Below, one piece after another: positions 21,949 through 31,752 of a DNA stretch of 64,000 nt. How positions within the stretch are numbered: the first letter of the stretch is position 1; each line of letters opens with the position of its first letter. A program made the position numbers and the translations under genes. The DNA is from Anaerobium acetethylicum (lineage in GTDB: Bacteria > Bacillota > Clostridia > Lachnospirales > Lachnospiraceae), in contig NZ_FMKA01000012.1 in assembly GCF_900096945.1 (NCBI RefSeq), forward strand, positions 36,371-100,370. Reading direction: 5' to 3'. A model generated the notes under the pieces. The model saw only the letters and a program-made list of their open reading frames with translations, did not search any database and was not told the DNA's origin.

Positions 21949-23736
21949 CTAAAATTCAAGGGGAATTTTAATGGTTATCTTTGTATAAAGGTTCTCCTGG
22001 CTGCTGATATGCAATCCGAAGCCCTCTCCGTAAACCAGCTTGAGGCGGCGGTCCACGTTTGGAAGTCCGATTCCGCTCATGGTGCCGGCTGTTTTGGGCT
22101 CGGTGCCTGCTAGCAGGGAGTCTGTCTTTTCTGAAGGAATGCCGATTCCGTTGTCGATTACATGGATGTAAAGGATATCGTCTTCCGATTCTGCAATGAT
22201 ATGTATGGTGCCGTTATGGCCGCTCGGCTCGATGCCGCTGAAAATGGCATTTTCAACAAGGGGCTGCAGGGTGAGTTTGACGATTTTTGCCCTGCTCAGC
22301 CGTGATTCTTTTATTTGTATATCCAAATCAAACAATTCCACATACTTTATTTTCTGGATTGTTACGTAGCTATCCAGGAACTCAAGCTCCTGCTCAAGAG
22401 TTACTTTTTCATTGAAGCCCTTGGCCATGTTCTTGAGAAGGGAGGACAGGGAGGTGATCATTTTTACGATTCCCGTGTTCTTCTGAATGGTCGCCATCCA
22501 GCGGACGGAATCGAGGGTATTGTACAGGAAATGGGGGTTGATCTGGGCCTGGAGCATTTTGATTTCCAGATCCTTTTTCTCTTTCTCGACTTCGATCCTC
22601 GTATCCAGGAGATTGGTGATCTGCCATGACATCTGGTTGATACAGGTTCCGATGGTCCCGATTTCATCAGCGCCTTCTATTTTAGGGTTATAGGAAAAAT
22701 CCCCTCCTGAGATTGTCTTGATGCTGCGAAGAAGAAGGGCGATGGGCTGGTTGATTTTTCTGGATATGAGGATGGAAAGGCCCATGCCGATGGCGATGCA
22801 GGAGGCAAAAATCAGGAATATGGTTTTGGAAATGATGGTGTGGTCGATGACCAGCTGGTCATGGGGCAGTATCTCATAAATAAGGATTCCGCTCTGGGGT
22901 GTTCTGGTGTAGCTGACATAATTGTCAGTTCCATTGATGACCATCTTCACGGAACCGCTGTCAGAAGCTGCTTTCAGGAGAGCCGGTATGGCAGCAGCGC
23001 CGTCCAGTTCCTTACGCGTATTTGCCGAGGCGATGATGTCCCCTTCCGAGGTGATGGCATAGATGGGATTGTCCGTGTTGATCTGATCCACACTGTCCTG
23101 GTAGAGCCTGGTTGAAATGCCGAGCATGACCCAGCTGGAAGCGGTCTGGGTATCGTAGTCATACTTCAGTGTTCTGATAATAGGAAGAAGCCTGTCGTCG
23201 GAAGCCTGATGAAAGGGGGATTCCACAAGCGCCAGCTGGTAGGCGTTGAAATTCTTGTCCTGTTCGCCCTGGAACCAGCTGCTTTGGGAAATGGAGGGCA
23301 CATCATCATAGGAACCTGTGATGTAGCCGGACTGGACCAGTATGCCGTCCTTCTGGTAGAGGGTGATTTTTGCGATGTATTCGCTGTATCCGGATATGGC
23401 GCAGTAGTCGTTCAGGATCTGTGAGGCGTACAGGGCAAAGCGCTTTCCGGAGGAGGTGTTGTAGTCCGTGTTGGTCAGTGACAGGAACAGGGACTTGCGT
23501 TCCGAGCAGTTCAGCACGATGTTGAGCATTTCGTCGTAGGCGACCTGCAGGCGCTCTGCTGCTGTCCAGGTGTTTTCCTCCGAAGTCTCTACCAGCATGT
23601 CTATGGTGGCATTCCGGTAGGAGATATAATTATAGATGCTTACAAACAGCGCAATGGAGATTACGATTATAAGGTTATAAAGGATCAGCTTTCTTTTGAT
23701 TGTCTTCACTGTGAATATCTGTTTTAATTTGTGCAT
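21949..23736 (-). CDS. YesM-type sensor histidine kinase
   Basis: Membrane sensor of about 595 residues. One transmembrane helix near the N-terminus (LILYNLIIVISIALFVSIY) is followed by an extracellular sensory region of ~250 residues, a second helix near residue 300 (FLIFASCIAIGMGLSILI), a HAMP segment, the His_kinase phospho-acceptor motif INPHFLYNTLDSVRWM, and an ATPase domain with DNGIGIP and GIGLPNVDRRL. The start at 23736 follows AGAGGAG with 9-bp spacing; a start 20 codons earlier has no site. It signals to the response regulator encoded downstream. Confidence 0.94.
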   Translation of the reverse strand: MHKLKQIFTVKTIKRKLILYNLIIVISIALFVSIYNYISYRNATIDMLVETSEENTWTAAERLQVAYDEMLNIVLNCSERKSLFLSLTNTDYNTSSGKRFALYASQILNDYCAISGYSEYIAKITLYQKDGILVQSGYITGSYDDVPSISQSSWFQGEQDKNFNAYQLALVESPFHQASDDRLLPIIRTLKYDYDTQTASSWVMLGISTRLYQDSVDQINTDNPIYAITSEGDIIASANTRKELDGAAAIPALLKAASDSGSVKMVINGTDNYVSYTRTPQSGILIYEILPHDQLVIDHTIISKTIFLIFASCIAIGMGLSILISRKINQPIALLLRSIKTISGGDFSYNPKIEGADEIGTIGTCINQMSWQITNLLDTRIEVEKEKKDLEIKMLQAQINPHFLYNTLDSVRWMATIQKNTGIVKMITSLSSLLKNMAKGFNEKVTLEQELEFLDSYVTIQKIKYVELFDLDIQIKESRLSRAKIVKLTLQPLVENAIFSGIEPSGHNGTIHIIAESEDDILYIHVIDNGIGIPSEKTDSLLAGTEPKTAGTMSGIGLPNVDRRLKLVYGEGFGLHISSQENLYTKITIKIPLEF

Positions 23737-23813
23737 AGGGTTTTTCTCCTCTTTGTAAAAAGGCGCATCATTCATAGATAGCGGGGGGCGGAACATCTTC
23801 TGACCCCAACATC

Positions 23814-23842
23814 ATTATATTGGCTCATGAAAAAAAACACAA
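23814..23842 (-). promoter_or_regulatory. Candidate promoter for the histidine kinase operon
   Basis: On the minus strand TTGTGT (-35, 23842-23837), a 17-bp spacer and TATAAT (-10, 23819-23814), about 80 bp upstream of the chosen start. Confidence 0.55.
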
Positions 23843-24066
23843 TAAAATAACCGGAAAAAGCCGTCCCGTATATGCAACTCATACAAAAAGTATAAGAAAA
23901 TTGAAATATTACATCTTTCAGAAGGGATAAAAAAGCAAGATGCACGGATAGTAATAGAATTATGAAGATAGTTCATGTTAATGAACGGCGGATTTTGGTA
24001 TTCTTTGTTTGTAAACGAAATACTGAAAGCGAAGTTCAGTATAAATCAAAAATGGAGGTATGGATT
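23843..24066. other. Intergenic region upstream of the binding-protein gene
   Basis: An AT-rich stretch that should hold the importer promoter and the response-regulator site. TGTAAACG at 24010-24017 matches half of a catabolite-responsive element but the second half is poor. No clear sigma-A promoter was seen. GGAGGT at 24054-24059 is the ribosome binding site of the next gene. Confidence 0.35.
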
Positions 24067-25374
24067 ATGAGAAAGTTTTTAGGAGTAGCACTTTCTGCAA
24101 TGATGGTCGTTGGATTGGCAGCAGGATGCGGCAAGCAGGCGGCGCCGGATGCGGCGGAAAACACCACGAAGCCGGTTGCTGAAGCGGAAGAGAAAAAGCT
24201 TACGGTAACAACCTGGGATAACGAGACAACGCCCCAGTTCAATGCAACAATAGACGCCTTTAAGAAGGCTTATCCGGATGTCGAAATCGAAATCGTGGAT
24301 ACGGCAGCAAACGAATACAATAACAAATTATCCGTTATGCTGGCAGCAGAAGGAAGCGATCCGGACATTATCTGGGTAAAAGACATGGGATATATCCTGT
24401 CGATGGTTGAAAAAGGACAGGCGATGAGTCTGGATGAATTTATAGAAAAGGATAAGCTTGATTTATCCGTATACAATGGAGCTGCGGAACAGCTGCAGGT
24501 CGACGGTGCCAACTATTCCCTGCCATACAGATCAGACTGGTATGTGCTTTACTACAACAAGGATCTTTTCGACAAAGCAGGGGTTCCATATCCAAGCAAC
24601 GATATGACATGGGAAGAATATGAAGCGCTTGCAAGGAAAGTGACTTTTGGCGAGGGAAGTGCAAAAGTATACGGCACCCACAACCATACCTGGCAGGCAC
24701 TTGTAACAAACTGGGCAATTCAGGACGGAAAAAACACAGTTGTAGCAAAAGATTACGGATTCCTGGATTCCTATTACGAACAGGCCTTAAGCATGCAGAA
24801 AGATGGAATCATCCAGGATTACGCACAGCTGAAGACAGCAAACATCCACTATTCAAGCGTATTCAAAAACCAGCAGGCTGCCATGATGCCTATGGGAACC
24901 TGGTTTATCGGAACCATGATGCAGTCCCAGGCAAGCGGAGAGACCAACTTCAACTGGGGAATCGCTACCATTCCGCATCCGGAAGGGGTAGACGCAGGAA
25001 CCACAATCGGTGCACTCACACCTGTTGCCATATCTTCGACTACGGATGTTCCGGAACTGGCTTGGGAATTCGTGAAATATGCGACTTCAGAAGAAAACAG
25101 CAAAGTCCTTGCTGAAAACGGCATCCTCACAGGAATCCTGTCTCAGGAAGCGCTTGACATCATAGCATCCGCAGACAAGTTCCCTGCAGACGAGCAGTCA
25201 AAAGAGGCTCTTACTTATACGGAATACATTTTCGACCGTCCGCTGGATAAGAATATCGAAGAGATCCGTACCGTACTCAATGAAGTCCATGATCTTGTCA
25301 TGATCGGTGAATACACCGTTGAACAGGGAATTCAGGAACTGAACGAACGTGTTGGGGAAATAAAAGGATATTAA
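24067..25374 (+). CDS. Extracellular oligosaccharide-binding lipoprotein of ABC importer
   Basis: Solute-binding protein family 1, 436 residues from ATG 24067, chosen because GGAGGT lies 7 bp upstream and it yields a proper lipoprotein signal (MRKFLGVALSAMMVVGLAAGCGK). The open frame extends 35 codons further up without a good site. The body has typical features (DIIWVKDMGYI, YYNKDLFDKAGVPYPSND). It is the first gene of a run with two permeases, GH88 and sulfatase, so its ligand is probably an unsaturated uronic-acid disaccharide released by the PL8 lyase. A hairpin follows the stop codon. Confidence 0.95.
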   Translation: MRKFLGVALSAMMVVGLAAGCGKQAAPDAAENTTKPVAEAEEKKLTVTTWDNETTPQFNATIDAFKKAYPDVEIEIVDTAANEYNNKLSVMLAAEGSDPDIIWVKDMGYILSMVEKGQAMSLDEFIEKDKLDLSVYNGAAEQLQVDGANYSLPYRSDWYVLYYNKDLFDKAGVPYPSNDMTWEEYEALARKVTFGEGSAKVYGTHNHTWQALVTNWAIQDGKNTVVAKDYGFLDSYYEQALSMQKDGIIQDYAQLKTANIHYSSVFKNQQAAMMPMGTWFIGTMMQSQASGETNFNWGIATIPHPEGVDAGTTIGALTPVAISSTTDVPELAWEFVKYATSEENSKVLAENGILTGILSQEALDIIASADKFPADEQSKEALTYTEYIFDRPLDKNIEEIRTVLNEVHDLVMIGEYTVEQGIQELNERVGEIKGY

Positions 25375-25396
25375 ACTGATAGTAAAAGACTGTTAA

Positions 25397-25441
25397 ATAA
25401 ATCGCAGAAAAACGGATGATATCAGTTTCTCTGCGATTTAT
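25397..25441 (+). terminator. Intra-operon hairpin after the binding-protein gene
   Basis: Stem ATAAATCGCAGA / TCTGCGATTTAT with a 21-nt loop, followed by ATTTTTAAGG. It could be a partial terminator or an mRNA-stabilising structure that makes the binding protein more abundant than the permeases. Confidence 0.75.
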
Positions 25442-25464
25442 ATTTTTAAGGAGGTAAGCAGCAA

Positions 25465-26358
25465 ATGACATCAAAACAGAAACGCAGGCTGAAGAATGAT
25501 GCAATCGGGTATTCGTTTATTCTGCCTAATCTGATTGGATATAGTATTTTCATACTGATTCCGGTTCTCTTTTCTTTCATACTGAGTCTCGCAGAATGGG
25601 ACGGGTCCAGCAACCCCATCGTATTCGTGGGCCTAGAAAATTTCAGGCATCTGATGGATGACAGCACATTCAAAATATCCCTGGTCAATACCATGAAATA
25701 TGCGGTGTTTACAGTACCGATCACCATAGTGGCCTCCATGCTGCTGGCGGTTCTGCTCAACAGCAAGGTAAAAGGGATCGCCTGGTTCAGAACGGCATTC
25801 TTCTTCCCCTATATTGCATCTATCGTTGCAGTAGGCGCCGTGTGGAACATGCTGTTCCAGCCTGATTATGGTCCGATCAATACCTTCCTGAAGATGATCG
25901 GCATCCAGAACCCGCCAGGATGGGTCATTTCCACGGACTGGGCCATGGTAGCCGTCATCATCGTAAGTATCTGGAAATACATGGGCTACTACATGATCGT
26001 ATACCTGGCAGCCCTGCAGGGAATATCGGGCAGCCTTTATGAGGCGGCCGGCATCGACGGGGCCAACGGATGGCAGAAGCTGAGATATATAACGGTTCCC
26101 ATGCTCACGCCGACGACCTTCTTCGTCATGGTCATGCTGACGATCCAGTGCTTCAAGGTATTCGACCTGATCTATGTAATGACCGGAGGCGGTCCGGGAC
26201 GCGCAACAAACGTGCTGGTCAACTTCATATACAATGCGGCCTTCGTACAGTTCAAGTTCGGCTATGCAAGCGCAGCAGCCATCGTGCTCTTCCTGATTGT
26301 CCTTGTGGTAACCCTGGTCCAGTTCAGGGGCGAAAAGAAATTCGTCAATTATATGTAA
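25465..26358 (+). CDS. Sugar ABC transporter permease, MalF/UgpA type
   Basis: Membrane protein of 297 residues with about six hydrophobic helices and the cytoplasmic loop YEAAGIDGANGWQKLRYITVPML, the EAA motif that contacts the ATPase. The start follows AAGGAGGT. It pairs with the MalG-type permease that begins 14 bp after its stop. No ATPase gene is in the locus, so a shared MsmX-type ATPase elsewhere is expected. Confidence 0.95.
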   Translation: MTSKQKRRLKNDAIGYSFILPNLIGYSIFILIPVLFSFILSLAEWDGSSNPIVFVGLENFRHLMDDSTFKISLVNTMKYAVFTVPITIVASMLLAVLLNSKVKGIAWFRTAFFFPYIASIVAVGAVWNMLFQPDYGPINTFLKMIGIQNPPGWVISTDWAMVAVIIVSIWKYMGYYMIVYLAALQGISGSLYEAAGIDGANGWQKLRYITVPMLTPTTFFVMVMLTIQCFKVFDLIYVMTGGGPGRATNVLVNFIYNAAFVQFKFGYASAAAIVLFLIVLVVTLVQFRGEKKFVNYM

Positions 26359-26372
26359 GAAAGGAAAAAATT

Positions 26373-27200
26373 ATGCACATAAGAAATAATGCAAAAAGAA
26401 TCATATTATATGTCGTTCTGATTGCTTTGGCATTGATTATGCTGGTTCCATTCTACTGGATGCTCATATCCTCGCTGAAGCTGAACAAGGATGTGTTTTC
26501 CCTTCCCATGAAATGGATACCGGACAGCTTCCATTTTGAAAATTATAAAGTGATATGGGGAAAGCTGCCGCTGATCATGTTCTTTAAGAATACTTCGAAG
26601 CTGACCCTCTTCACGACAGTGATCCAGCTTTTCACAAGCTGCTTTGCCGCCTATGGGTTTGCCAAGGTAAAATTCCGCGGCAGAAATCTGCTTTTCATCC
26701 TCTACGTGACCACGATTGCGGTTCCATGGCAGGTTTACATGGTGCCACAGTTCGTGCTGATGTCAAAGCTGCATCTGACCAACAGCCATCTGGGACTGAT
26801 CCTGATGCAGGCATTTTCCGCATTCGGCGTATTCCTCATGAGGCAGTTCTATATCAGCATACCGGATGAATTATGCGAGGCAGCCAGAATAGACGGTCTG
26901 AGCGAATACGGGATATTTGGAAGGATCGTGCTTCCGCTGGGAAAACCGGCAATGGCAACCCTTGTCATCTTCACATTCGTAAATGTATGGAATGACTTTA
27001 TGGGACCCCTGATATTCCTCAACAGCACGGAACTGAAGACCATACAGCTCGGTATCAGGATGTTCATATCCCAGTTTGGAGCGGAATATGCGTGGATCAT
27101 GGCGGCTTCCGTATGCGCCCTTGTTCCTGTCGTCCTCCTGTTCCTGTTCTTCCAGAGATTTTTTGTTGAAGGAATCGCAGCAAGCGGTATCAAAGGTTAA
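26373..27200 (+). CDS. Sugar ABC transporter permease, MalG type
   Basis: Second membrane subunit of the importer, 275 residues from ATG 26373 (MHIRNNAKRIILYVVLI), preceded by AAAGGAAA. The same frame is open upstream inside the first permease gene but that part is not family-like. The EAA loop is CEAARIDGLSEYGIFGRIVLPL, and the C-terminus FFVEGIAASGIKG is typical. It is directly followed by the GH88 gene, tying the importer to uronide metabolism. Confidence 0.95.
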   Translation: MHIRNNAKRIILYVVLIALALIMLVPFYWMLISSLKLNKDVFSLPMKWIPDSFHFENYKVIWGKLPLIMFFKNTSKLTLFTTVIQLFTSCFAAYGFAKVKFRGRNLLFILYVTTIAVPWQVYMVPQFVLMSKLHLTNSHLGLILMQAFSAFGVFLMRQFYISIPDELCEAARIDGLSEYGIFGRIVLPLGKPAMATLVIFTFVNVWNDFMGPLIFLNSTELKTIQLGIRMFISQFGAEYAWIMAASVCALVPVVLLFLFFQRFFVEGIAASGIKG

Positions 27201-27216
27201 AGGGGGAGTATGAGAA

Positions 27217-28395
27217 ATGGCACAGACATTTGAAACATTAATACAGTACGAAGGAACAGATAAAAAAATACTGGAGACGGCATTCGGCCTGGCAGTCAAT
27301 ATCGTGAGGGATAACCTGGAGGAGTTCACAGACCACTTCCAGTCATCAAACAGCGAGAAGCTGTTCTACTGGCCCACAGAAAATACAGAGTGGACCACAG
27401 GCTTCTGGACAGGAGAAATCTGGCTTGCCTATGAAAAGACAGGGGAAGCATGCTTCCGTCAGGCGGCCGAAGTCCAGGTCGAAAGCTTTTTAAACAGGAT
27501 CGAGAAGAAAATAGATGTGAACCACCATGACATGGGGTTCCTCTACAGTCCGTCATGCGTGGCTGCATATAAGCTGACGGGAAGCGAAACAGGTAAAGTG
27601 GCAGCCCTCAAAGCGGCTGACCATCTGGTGTCCAGGTATCAGGAAAAGGGACGCTTCATCCAGGCCTGGGGAAATCCCGGAGCCGAAGACAATTACCGCC
27701 TGATCATCGACTGCCTGCTGAACCTGCCGCTGCTCTACTGGGCGACGGAAGTGACGGGAGACGGTTCCTATGCAGAAAAAGCGGAGAACCATATCCGGAC
27801 GGCTATGAAGTGCCTGATCAAGCCGGATGACTCCACCTACCATACTTATTTCATGAATCCGGAGACGGGCGAGCTTTCCTACGGGGTCACCCACCAGGGA
27901 AACCGCAACGATTCCGCCTGGGCAAGAGGGCAGGCCTGGGGAATCTATGGCGTCGCCATCAGCTATCGCTATCTGAAAAAACCGGAATATCTGGAAATAT
28001 TCAAAAAAGTGACGGACTATTTTATCAGGCACCTGCCTGAGGATCTGATTGCCTACTGGGATTTCGACTTCGATACGGGAAGCAGCGAACCGAGGGATTC
28101 GTCGGCAGTGGCAGTGGCCATATGCGGCATTTTGGAGATGTGCAAATACCTGGAGCCGGAAGAAGCAGAAAAATACCGGATGGCTGCAGATAAAATGATG
28201 AGGGCTTTAATCGACTATTGTGCGGTATATGACAGCAGACAGTCCAATGGGCTGCTGATGCATGGCACTTATGCAAGAGGATCGGAAGAAAATACATGCC
28301 GCAACAGGGGCGTTGACGAATGCAATACATGGGGAGATTATTTTTATCTGGAAGCGCTTACGAGGATGAGCAGGGACTGGAATCCGTATTGGTGA
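27217..28395 (+). CDS. ugl: GH88 unsaturated glucuronyl hydrolase
   Basis: Cytoplasmic (alpha/alpha)6 enzyme of 392 residues that removes the 4,5-unsaturated uronic acid left at the non-reducing end by polysaccharide lyases. The key acidic residues are visible: D105 in NHHDMGF and D165 in RLIIDCLLNL, matching the Bacillus UGL pair; also WTTGFWTGEIWL and HQGNRNDSAWARGQAWGIYG. No signal peptide. With the PL8 lyase upstream and a sulfatase downstream, the substrate is probably an unsaturated chondroitin or hyaluronan disaccharide. Start ATG 27217 with GGGGGAG about 9 bp upstream. Confidence 0.95.
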   Translation: MAQTFETLIQYEGTDKKILETAFGLAVNIVRDNLEEFTDHFQSSNSEKLFYWPTENTEWTTGFWTGEIWLAYEKTGEACFRQAAEVQVESFLNRIEKKIDVNHHDMGFLYSPSCVAAYKLTGSETGKVAALKAADHLVSRYQEKGRFIQAWGNPGAEDNYRLIIDCLLNLPLLYWATEVTGDGSYAEKAENHIRTAMKCLIKPDDSTYHTYFMNPETGELSYGVTHQGNRNDSAWARGQAWGIYGVAISYRYLKKPEYLEIFKKVTDYFIRHLPEDLIAYWDFDFDTGSSEPRDSSAVAVAICGILEMCKYLEPEEAEKYRMAADKMMRALIDYCAVYDSRQSNGLLMHGTYARGSEENTCRNRGVDECNTWGDYFYLEALTRMSRDWNPYW

Positions 28396-28414
28396 CAGAA
28401 CAAGGGAGGATATC

Positions 28415-29803
28415 ATGGAAAAAAAGCCAAACTTATTATATATATTTGCAGACCAGTGGAGGGCCCACGCTGTCGGATATCAGAATCAGGATGAGGTACA
28501 GACGCCCTCTATCGACCGGTTTGCAGAAGAAAGCATGAGATTTTCAAATGCAATCAGCACGTTTCCTTTGTGCTCGCCCCACAGAGCCTCGCTGCTAACG
28601 GGAAAATATCCGTTTTCGGCAGGAATGTGGACGAACTGCAAAACAGGACTGAATGAGGCTGTGATGCTGAAGCCCCAGGAGACCTGCATCGCAAATGTAC
28701 TGAAGGAACAGGGCTATCAGACTGGCTACATCGGAAAATGGCATCTGGATGCATCGGAAATGAACTTTACGCAGCATCCAAAATCAGGGGCTTCTGACTG
28801 GGATGCCTATACGCCGCCGGGAGAACGCCGCCAGGGGTTTGATTACTGGCTGTCCTACGGGGCATGCGATGACCATCTGAACCCCCACTACTGGGCAGAC
28901 AGCGCAGAACAGATCAGACCGCGTAAATGGTCGGCAGAGTTTGAAACAGATCAGGCACTGGCATATATGGGGGAGAAAAGCGCAAAGGACGAACCCTTTG
29001 CCCTGTTCTTGTCCTACAATCCGCCCCATCTGCCTTATGAGCTGGTGCCGGATGACTATTTCAGGCTGTTCAAAGATGCCGAAGTCCGCTTCAGGGACAA
29101 TGTGCCGGAAGAATTCAGGACTGACCGGATGAAGGTGATCACCAGACAGTATTTTGCGGCAATCGCAGGCATTGACCATCAGTTTGGGCGGATCTGCCAG
29201 TATCTGAAAGACAATAATCTGGAAGAGGACACCCTTGTTGTCCTGTCGGCGGACCATGGCGACATGATGGGCTCCCATGGACTCATGAGCAAGAACGTCT
29301 GGTATGAGGAATCCATCAACATACCGCTTATGATCAGGCAGAAAGGGCGGATTGAACCGGGAGACCGGGATGCTATTTTTACAAGCCCTGACCATATGCC
29401 GACGCTGCTGGATCTGCTGGGCATACAGATTCCGGAGACCTGCCAGGGACACAGCCATGGGAACCTGATTCTGGGACTGCCTTCAGACGAGCCTGAAGCT
29501 GGATTTATCTGCTCCTTTCCGGGCGAGGCCCAGATGGTGAAGGAATATGAGAAACGCGGCCTGAACCATAAGTGCTTCGGATGGCGGGGGGTCCGTACGA
29601 AGGAGCATACCTATGTCGTGTACAACGGATACAGGCCGGATGAGGAAAGGAAGATACTCCTGTACCACAATGCAGAGGATCCCTATCAGCAGAATCCGGT
29701 GGCGGTGGCTGATGTGGAAGGCGATGAGCTGGCGGGTAGGTTCCATGGATATCTGAAGGAATACCTGGAGCTGACGGGGGATCCGTTTTTGCTGGGAAGG
29801 TAA
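28415..29803 (+). CDS. Type I sulfatase, cytoplasmic
   Basis: A 462-residue alkaline-phosphatase-superfamily sulfatase. The formylglycine site is C53 in PLCSPHRASLLTGKYP (C-x-P-x-R), with metal ligands in FADQW near the N-terminus and LSADHGDMMGSHG later. In an anaerobe the Cys needs an anSME radical enzyme, which is not encoded in the window. It lacks a signal peptide, unlike Bacteroides glycosaminoglycan sulfatases, so sulfated disaccharides would be imported first. It starts 19 bp after the GH88 stop behind GGGAGG. The sulfated position (4 or 6, or 2 on uronate) cannot be told. Confidence 0.93.
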   Translation: MEKKPNLLYIFADQWRAHAVGYQNQDEVQTPSIDRFAEESMRFSNAISTFPLCSPHRASLLTGKYPFSAGMWTNCKTGLNEAVMLKPQETCIANVLKEQGYQTGYIGKWHLDASEMNFTQHPKSGASDWDAYTPPGERRQGFDYWLSYGACDDHLNPHYWADSAEQIRPRKWSAEFETDQALAYMGEKSAKDEPFALFLSYNPPHLPYELVPDDYFRLFKDAEVRFRDNVPEEFRTDRMKVITRQYFAAIAGIDHQFGRICQYLKDNNLEEDTLVVLSADHGDMMGSHGLMSKNVWYEESINIPLMIRQKGRIEPGDRDAIFTSPDHMPTLLDLLGIQIPETCQGHSHGNLILGLPSDEPEAGFICSFPGEAQMVKEYEKRGLNHKCFGWRGVRTKEHTYVVYNGYRPDEERKILLYHNAEDPYQQNPVAVADVEGDELAGRFHGYLKEYLELTGDPFLLGR

Positions 29804-29946
29804 GAGGGAAGCCAGGACAGAAACCAGGACAGACTAGGCTACGGGCCAGGCAGCAGCCCAAGTGCTCTGCAGCGGCCCAGGCGGGCGTCACTCCACAGTT
29901 TCAGAAAGGAAAAACAGGACGAAGAAAAGCCTGTAGATAAAAAAAT

Positions 29947-30735
29947 ATGTTTAAACTGGAATTATACGACGGAAACAACAATCTTCTCAAAACAAAATCA
30001 GATGAGCGCAGGGCCTATCTGGGCTATGAAGGAGAACTCCCGGAGGGTAGCTATCTGCGTGTTGCGGCTCCGGCAGATTCCTATGCCTGGGTAAAGGTCG
30101 ACAAATGCATAGAGAAGAGTCTCGTCTATCTGCCCGACGGCAGCCTGACCTATCGTTTTCCCTATAAACGGGAAGCGAAGGAAGCCTTTCCCATGGAGGC
30201 TTTTTCAGGTGACAGGTTCTATTTCTCGGTGGAGGCCCCGGATGAGACGGATCTGACCAGGAGAAGGAACGTAGCCCTCAATCCTATCGACCAGAAGGAA
30301 TGCAACGGAAGCTTTCCCCATGCGTCAGCAAATGTCGAAACCAGGAACGAGTCGGTCTTCTTCGCCTGCAATGCAATAGACGGAATCCTCAGCAGCGACG
30401 GACACGGCAGGTTCCCATACGCGTCGTGGGGAATCAACAGACAGGAAAACGCGGCCATCCGCATCGAGTTCGGACGAAGGGTAAGGGTTGACGGACTGGG
30501 GCTGTTCCTGCGGGCTGACTATCCCCATGACAGCTACTGGACGGAAGTGAAGGTCTCATTTTCGGACGGGAGCGAAGAGATCCTGCAGACGACTGACCGG
30601 GAAGGCCTTCAGGAATTCAGCCTGAAAGCCAGGGAAGCGGAATGGGCAGAGCTATCTGACCTGAAGAAGCACGAGGACGAATCGCCGTTTCCTGCACTTA
30701 CGCAGATTGAGGTTTACGGGGTTTTGTCGAAGTGA
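29947..30735 (+). CDS. Discoidin-like (F5/8 type C) protein without signal peptide
   Basis: A 262-residue protein. The C-terminal ~150 residues resemble an F5/8 type C beta-sandwich (RRNVALNPIDQ ... NAIDGILSSDGHGRFPYASW ... IRIEFGRRVRVDGLGLFLR ... VKVSFSDGSEE). Residues 1-100 are a second beta-rich part of unknown type. No signal peptide or catalytic motif is visible, so a cytoplasmic sugar-binding or chaperone-like role is only a guess. It lies in the same direction as the sulfatase, after 143 bp, and before the aldolase. The ribosome binding site is weak. Confidence 0.7.
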   Translation: MFKLELYDGNNNLLKTKSDERRAYLGYEGELPEGSYLRVAAPADSYAWVKVDKCIEKSLVYLPDGSLTYRFPYKREAKEAFPMEAFSGDRFYFSVEAPDETDLTRRRNVALNPIDQKECNGSFPHASANVETRNESVFFACNAIDGILSSDGHGRFPYASWGINRQENAAIRIEFGRRVRVDGLGLFLRADYPHDSYWTEVKVSFSDGSEEILQTTDREGLQEFSLKAREAEWAELSDLKKHEDESPFPALTQIEVYGVLSK

Positions 30736-30850
30736 AGGACGCTGATGGATCTTTTTTTGGAAGGACAGGGGAGAAGCTCTTCCGGAAGGATCTGCAATAA
30801 GGGAACAGTGATCATTGGATTTTAAATAGAGAAAAGAAAGAAGGCTAAAC

Positions 30851-31738
30851 ATGTTAGTGACCAATAAAGAAGCATTAGAGGATGCAGCACGGAATGGCTA
30901 TGCGATTCCAGCTATCAATACACAGGGTGGAAACTATGATATCATATGGGCTATATGCAGGGCAGCAGAGGAGATGAGATCCCCTATAATTCTTGCACAT
31001 TATGTTTCTACAGGAGAATATGCTGGAAACGACTGGTTCGTGGAGGTTGCGAAATGGTGCGCGAATAAAGTATCGGTTCCGGTATCTATTCATCTTGACC
31101 ATGGAGACAGCTTCGAAATATGCAAAGAAGCGCTGGATCTTGGATTTACATCGGTCATGATTGACGGATCGAGCAGATCCACAGAAGAGAATGCCGAACT
31201 GACAGACAGGGTGGTACAGGAAGCAAGGAAGTACGGCGTCATGGTGGAAGCCGAGATCGGTGAACTGGTGCGCCTGGACGGAGACGGAGCCGTAGCAGAG
31301 AACAAAAACGTCGCGGATCCTGAAGAGGTAAGGAAATTCCTTTCCTTATGCCAGCCGGATTCACTGGCAATAGGTATCGGAAATGCCCACGGATACTACA
31401 AGGGCAAGCCAGACATCAGACTCGACATTCTGAAAAAAGTAAGGGAGTTCACCGATATCCCCCTCGTTCTTCACGGCTGCACCGGAATGTCGGAGGATAC
31501 CATCAAAGAGGCGATCGGGCTTGGCGTGGCAAAGATAAACTTCGGTACGGAAATCAGATACAAATATGTAGAACATTATGAGGAAGGGCTGAAGGAACTG
31601 AACCACCAGGGACACTCATGGAAACTTTCGCAATTTGCCAATGAAAAGCTGTCAGAGGATGTGAAGGCAATCATACGCCTGGCAGGATCTGAGGGAAAAG
31701 CGGTAAAATCAGAAGCTGCGATGGAAGCAGTACAGTAA
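30851..31738 (+). CDS. Class II fructose/tagatose-bisphosphate aldolase family
   Basis: Zinc-dependent ketose-bisphosphate aldolase, 295 residues. Visible motifs are the catalytic Asp in SIHLDHGDS, VMVEAEIG, GIGNAHGYYKGKPDI and PLVLHGCTGM (HGGSG in most relatives), then KINFGTEI. Members such as GatY/KbaY cleave tagatose-1,6-bisphosphate at the end of galactosamine and galactitol catabolism. The next gene, 14 bp downstream, encodes an AgaS-like isomerase, supporting a GalNAc route. The required kinase and deacetylase are not obvious nearby, so the exact substrate is inferred. Confidence 0.9.
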   Translation: MLVTNKEALEDAARNGYAIPAINTQGGNYDIIWAICRAAEEMRSPIILAHYVSTGEYAGNDWFVEVAKWCANKVSVPVSIHLDHGDSFEICKEALDLGFTSVMIDGSSRSTEENAELTDRVVQEARKYGVMVEAEIGELVRLDGDGAVAENKNVADPEEVRKFLSLCQPDSLAIGIGNAHGYYKGKPDIRLDILKKVREFTDIPLVLHGCTGMSEDTIKEAIGLGVAKINFGTEIRYKYVEHYEEGLKELNHQGHSWKLSQFANEKLSEDVKAIIRLAGSEGKAVKSEAAMEAVQ

Positions 31739-31752
31739 AAAGGAGAAGAATA

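Noticed and set aside
26070..26372. A 100-codon N-terminal extension of the second permease
   Set aside because: It lies in the wrong frame of the first permease gene and is not permease-like. The ATG at 26373 has a ribosome binding site and a family-typical N-terminus.
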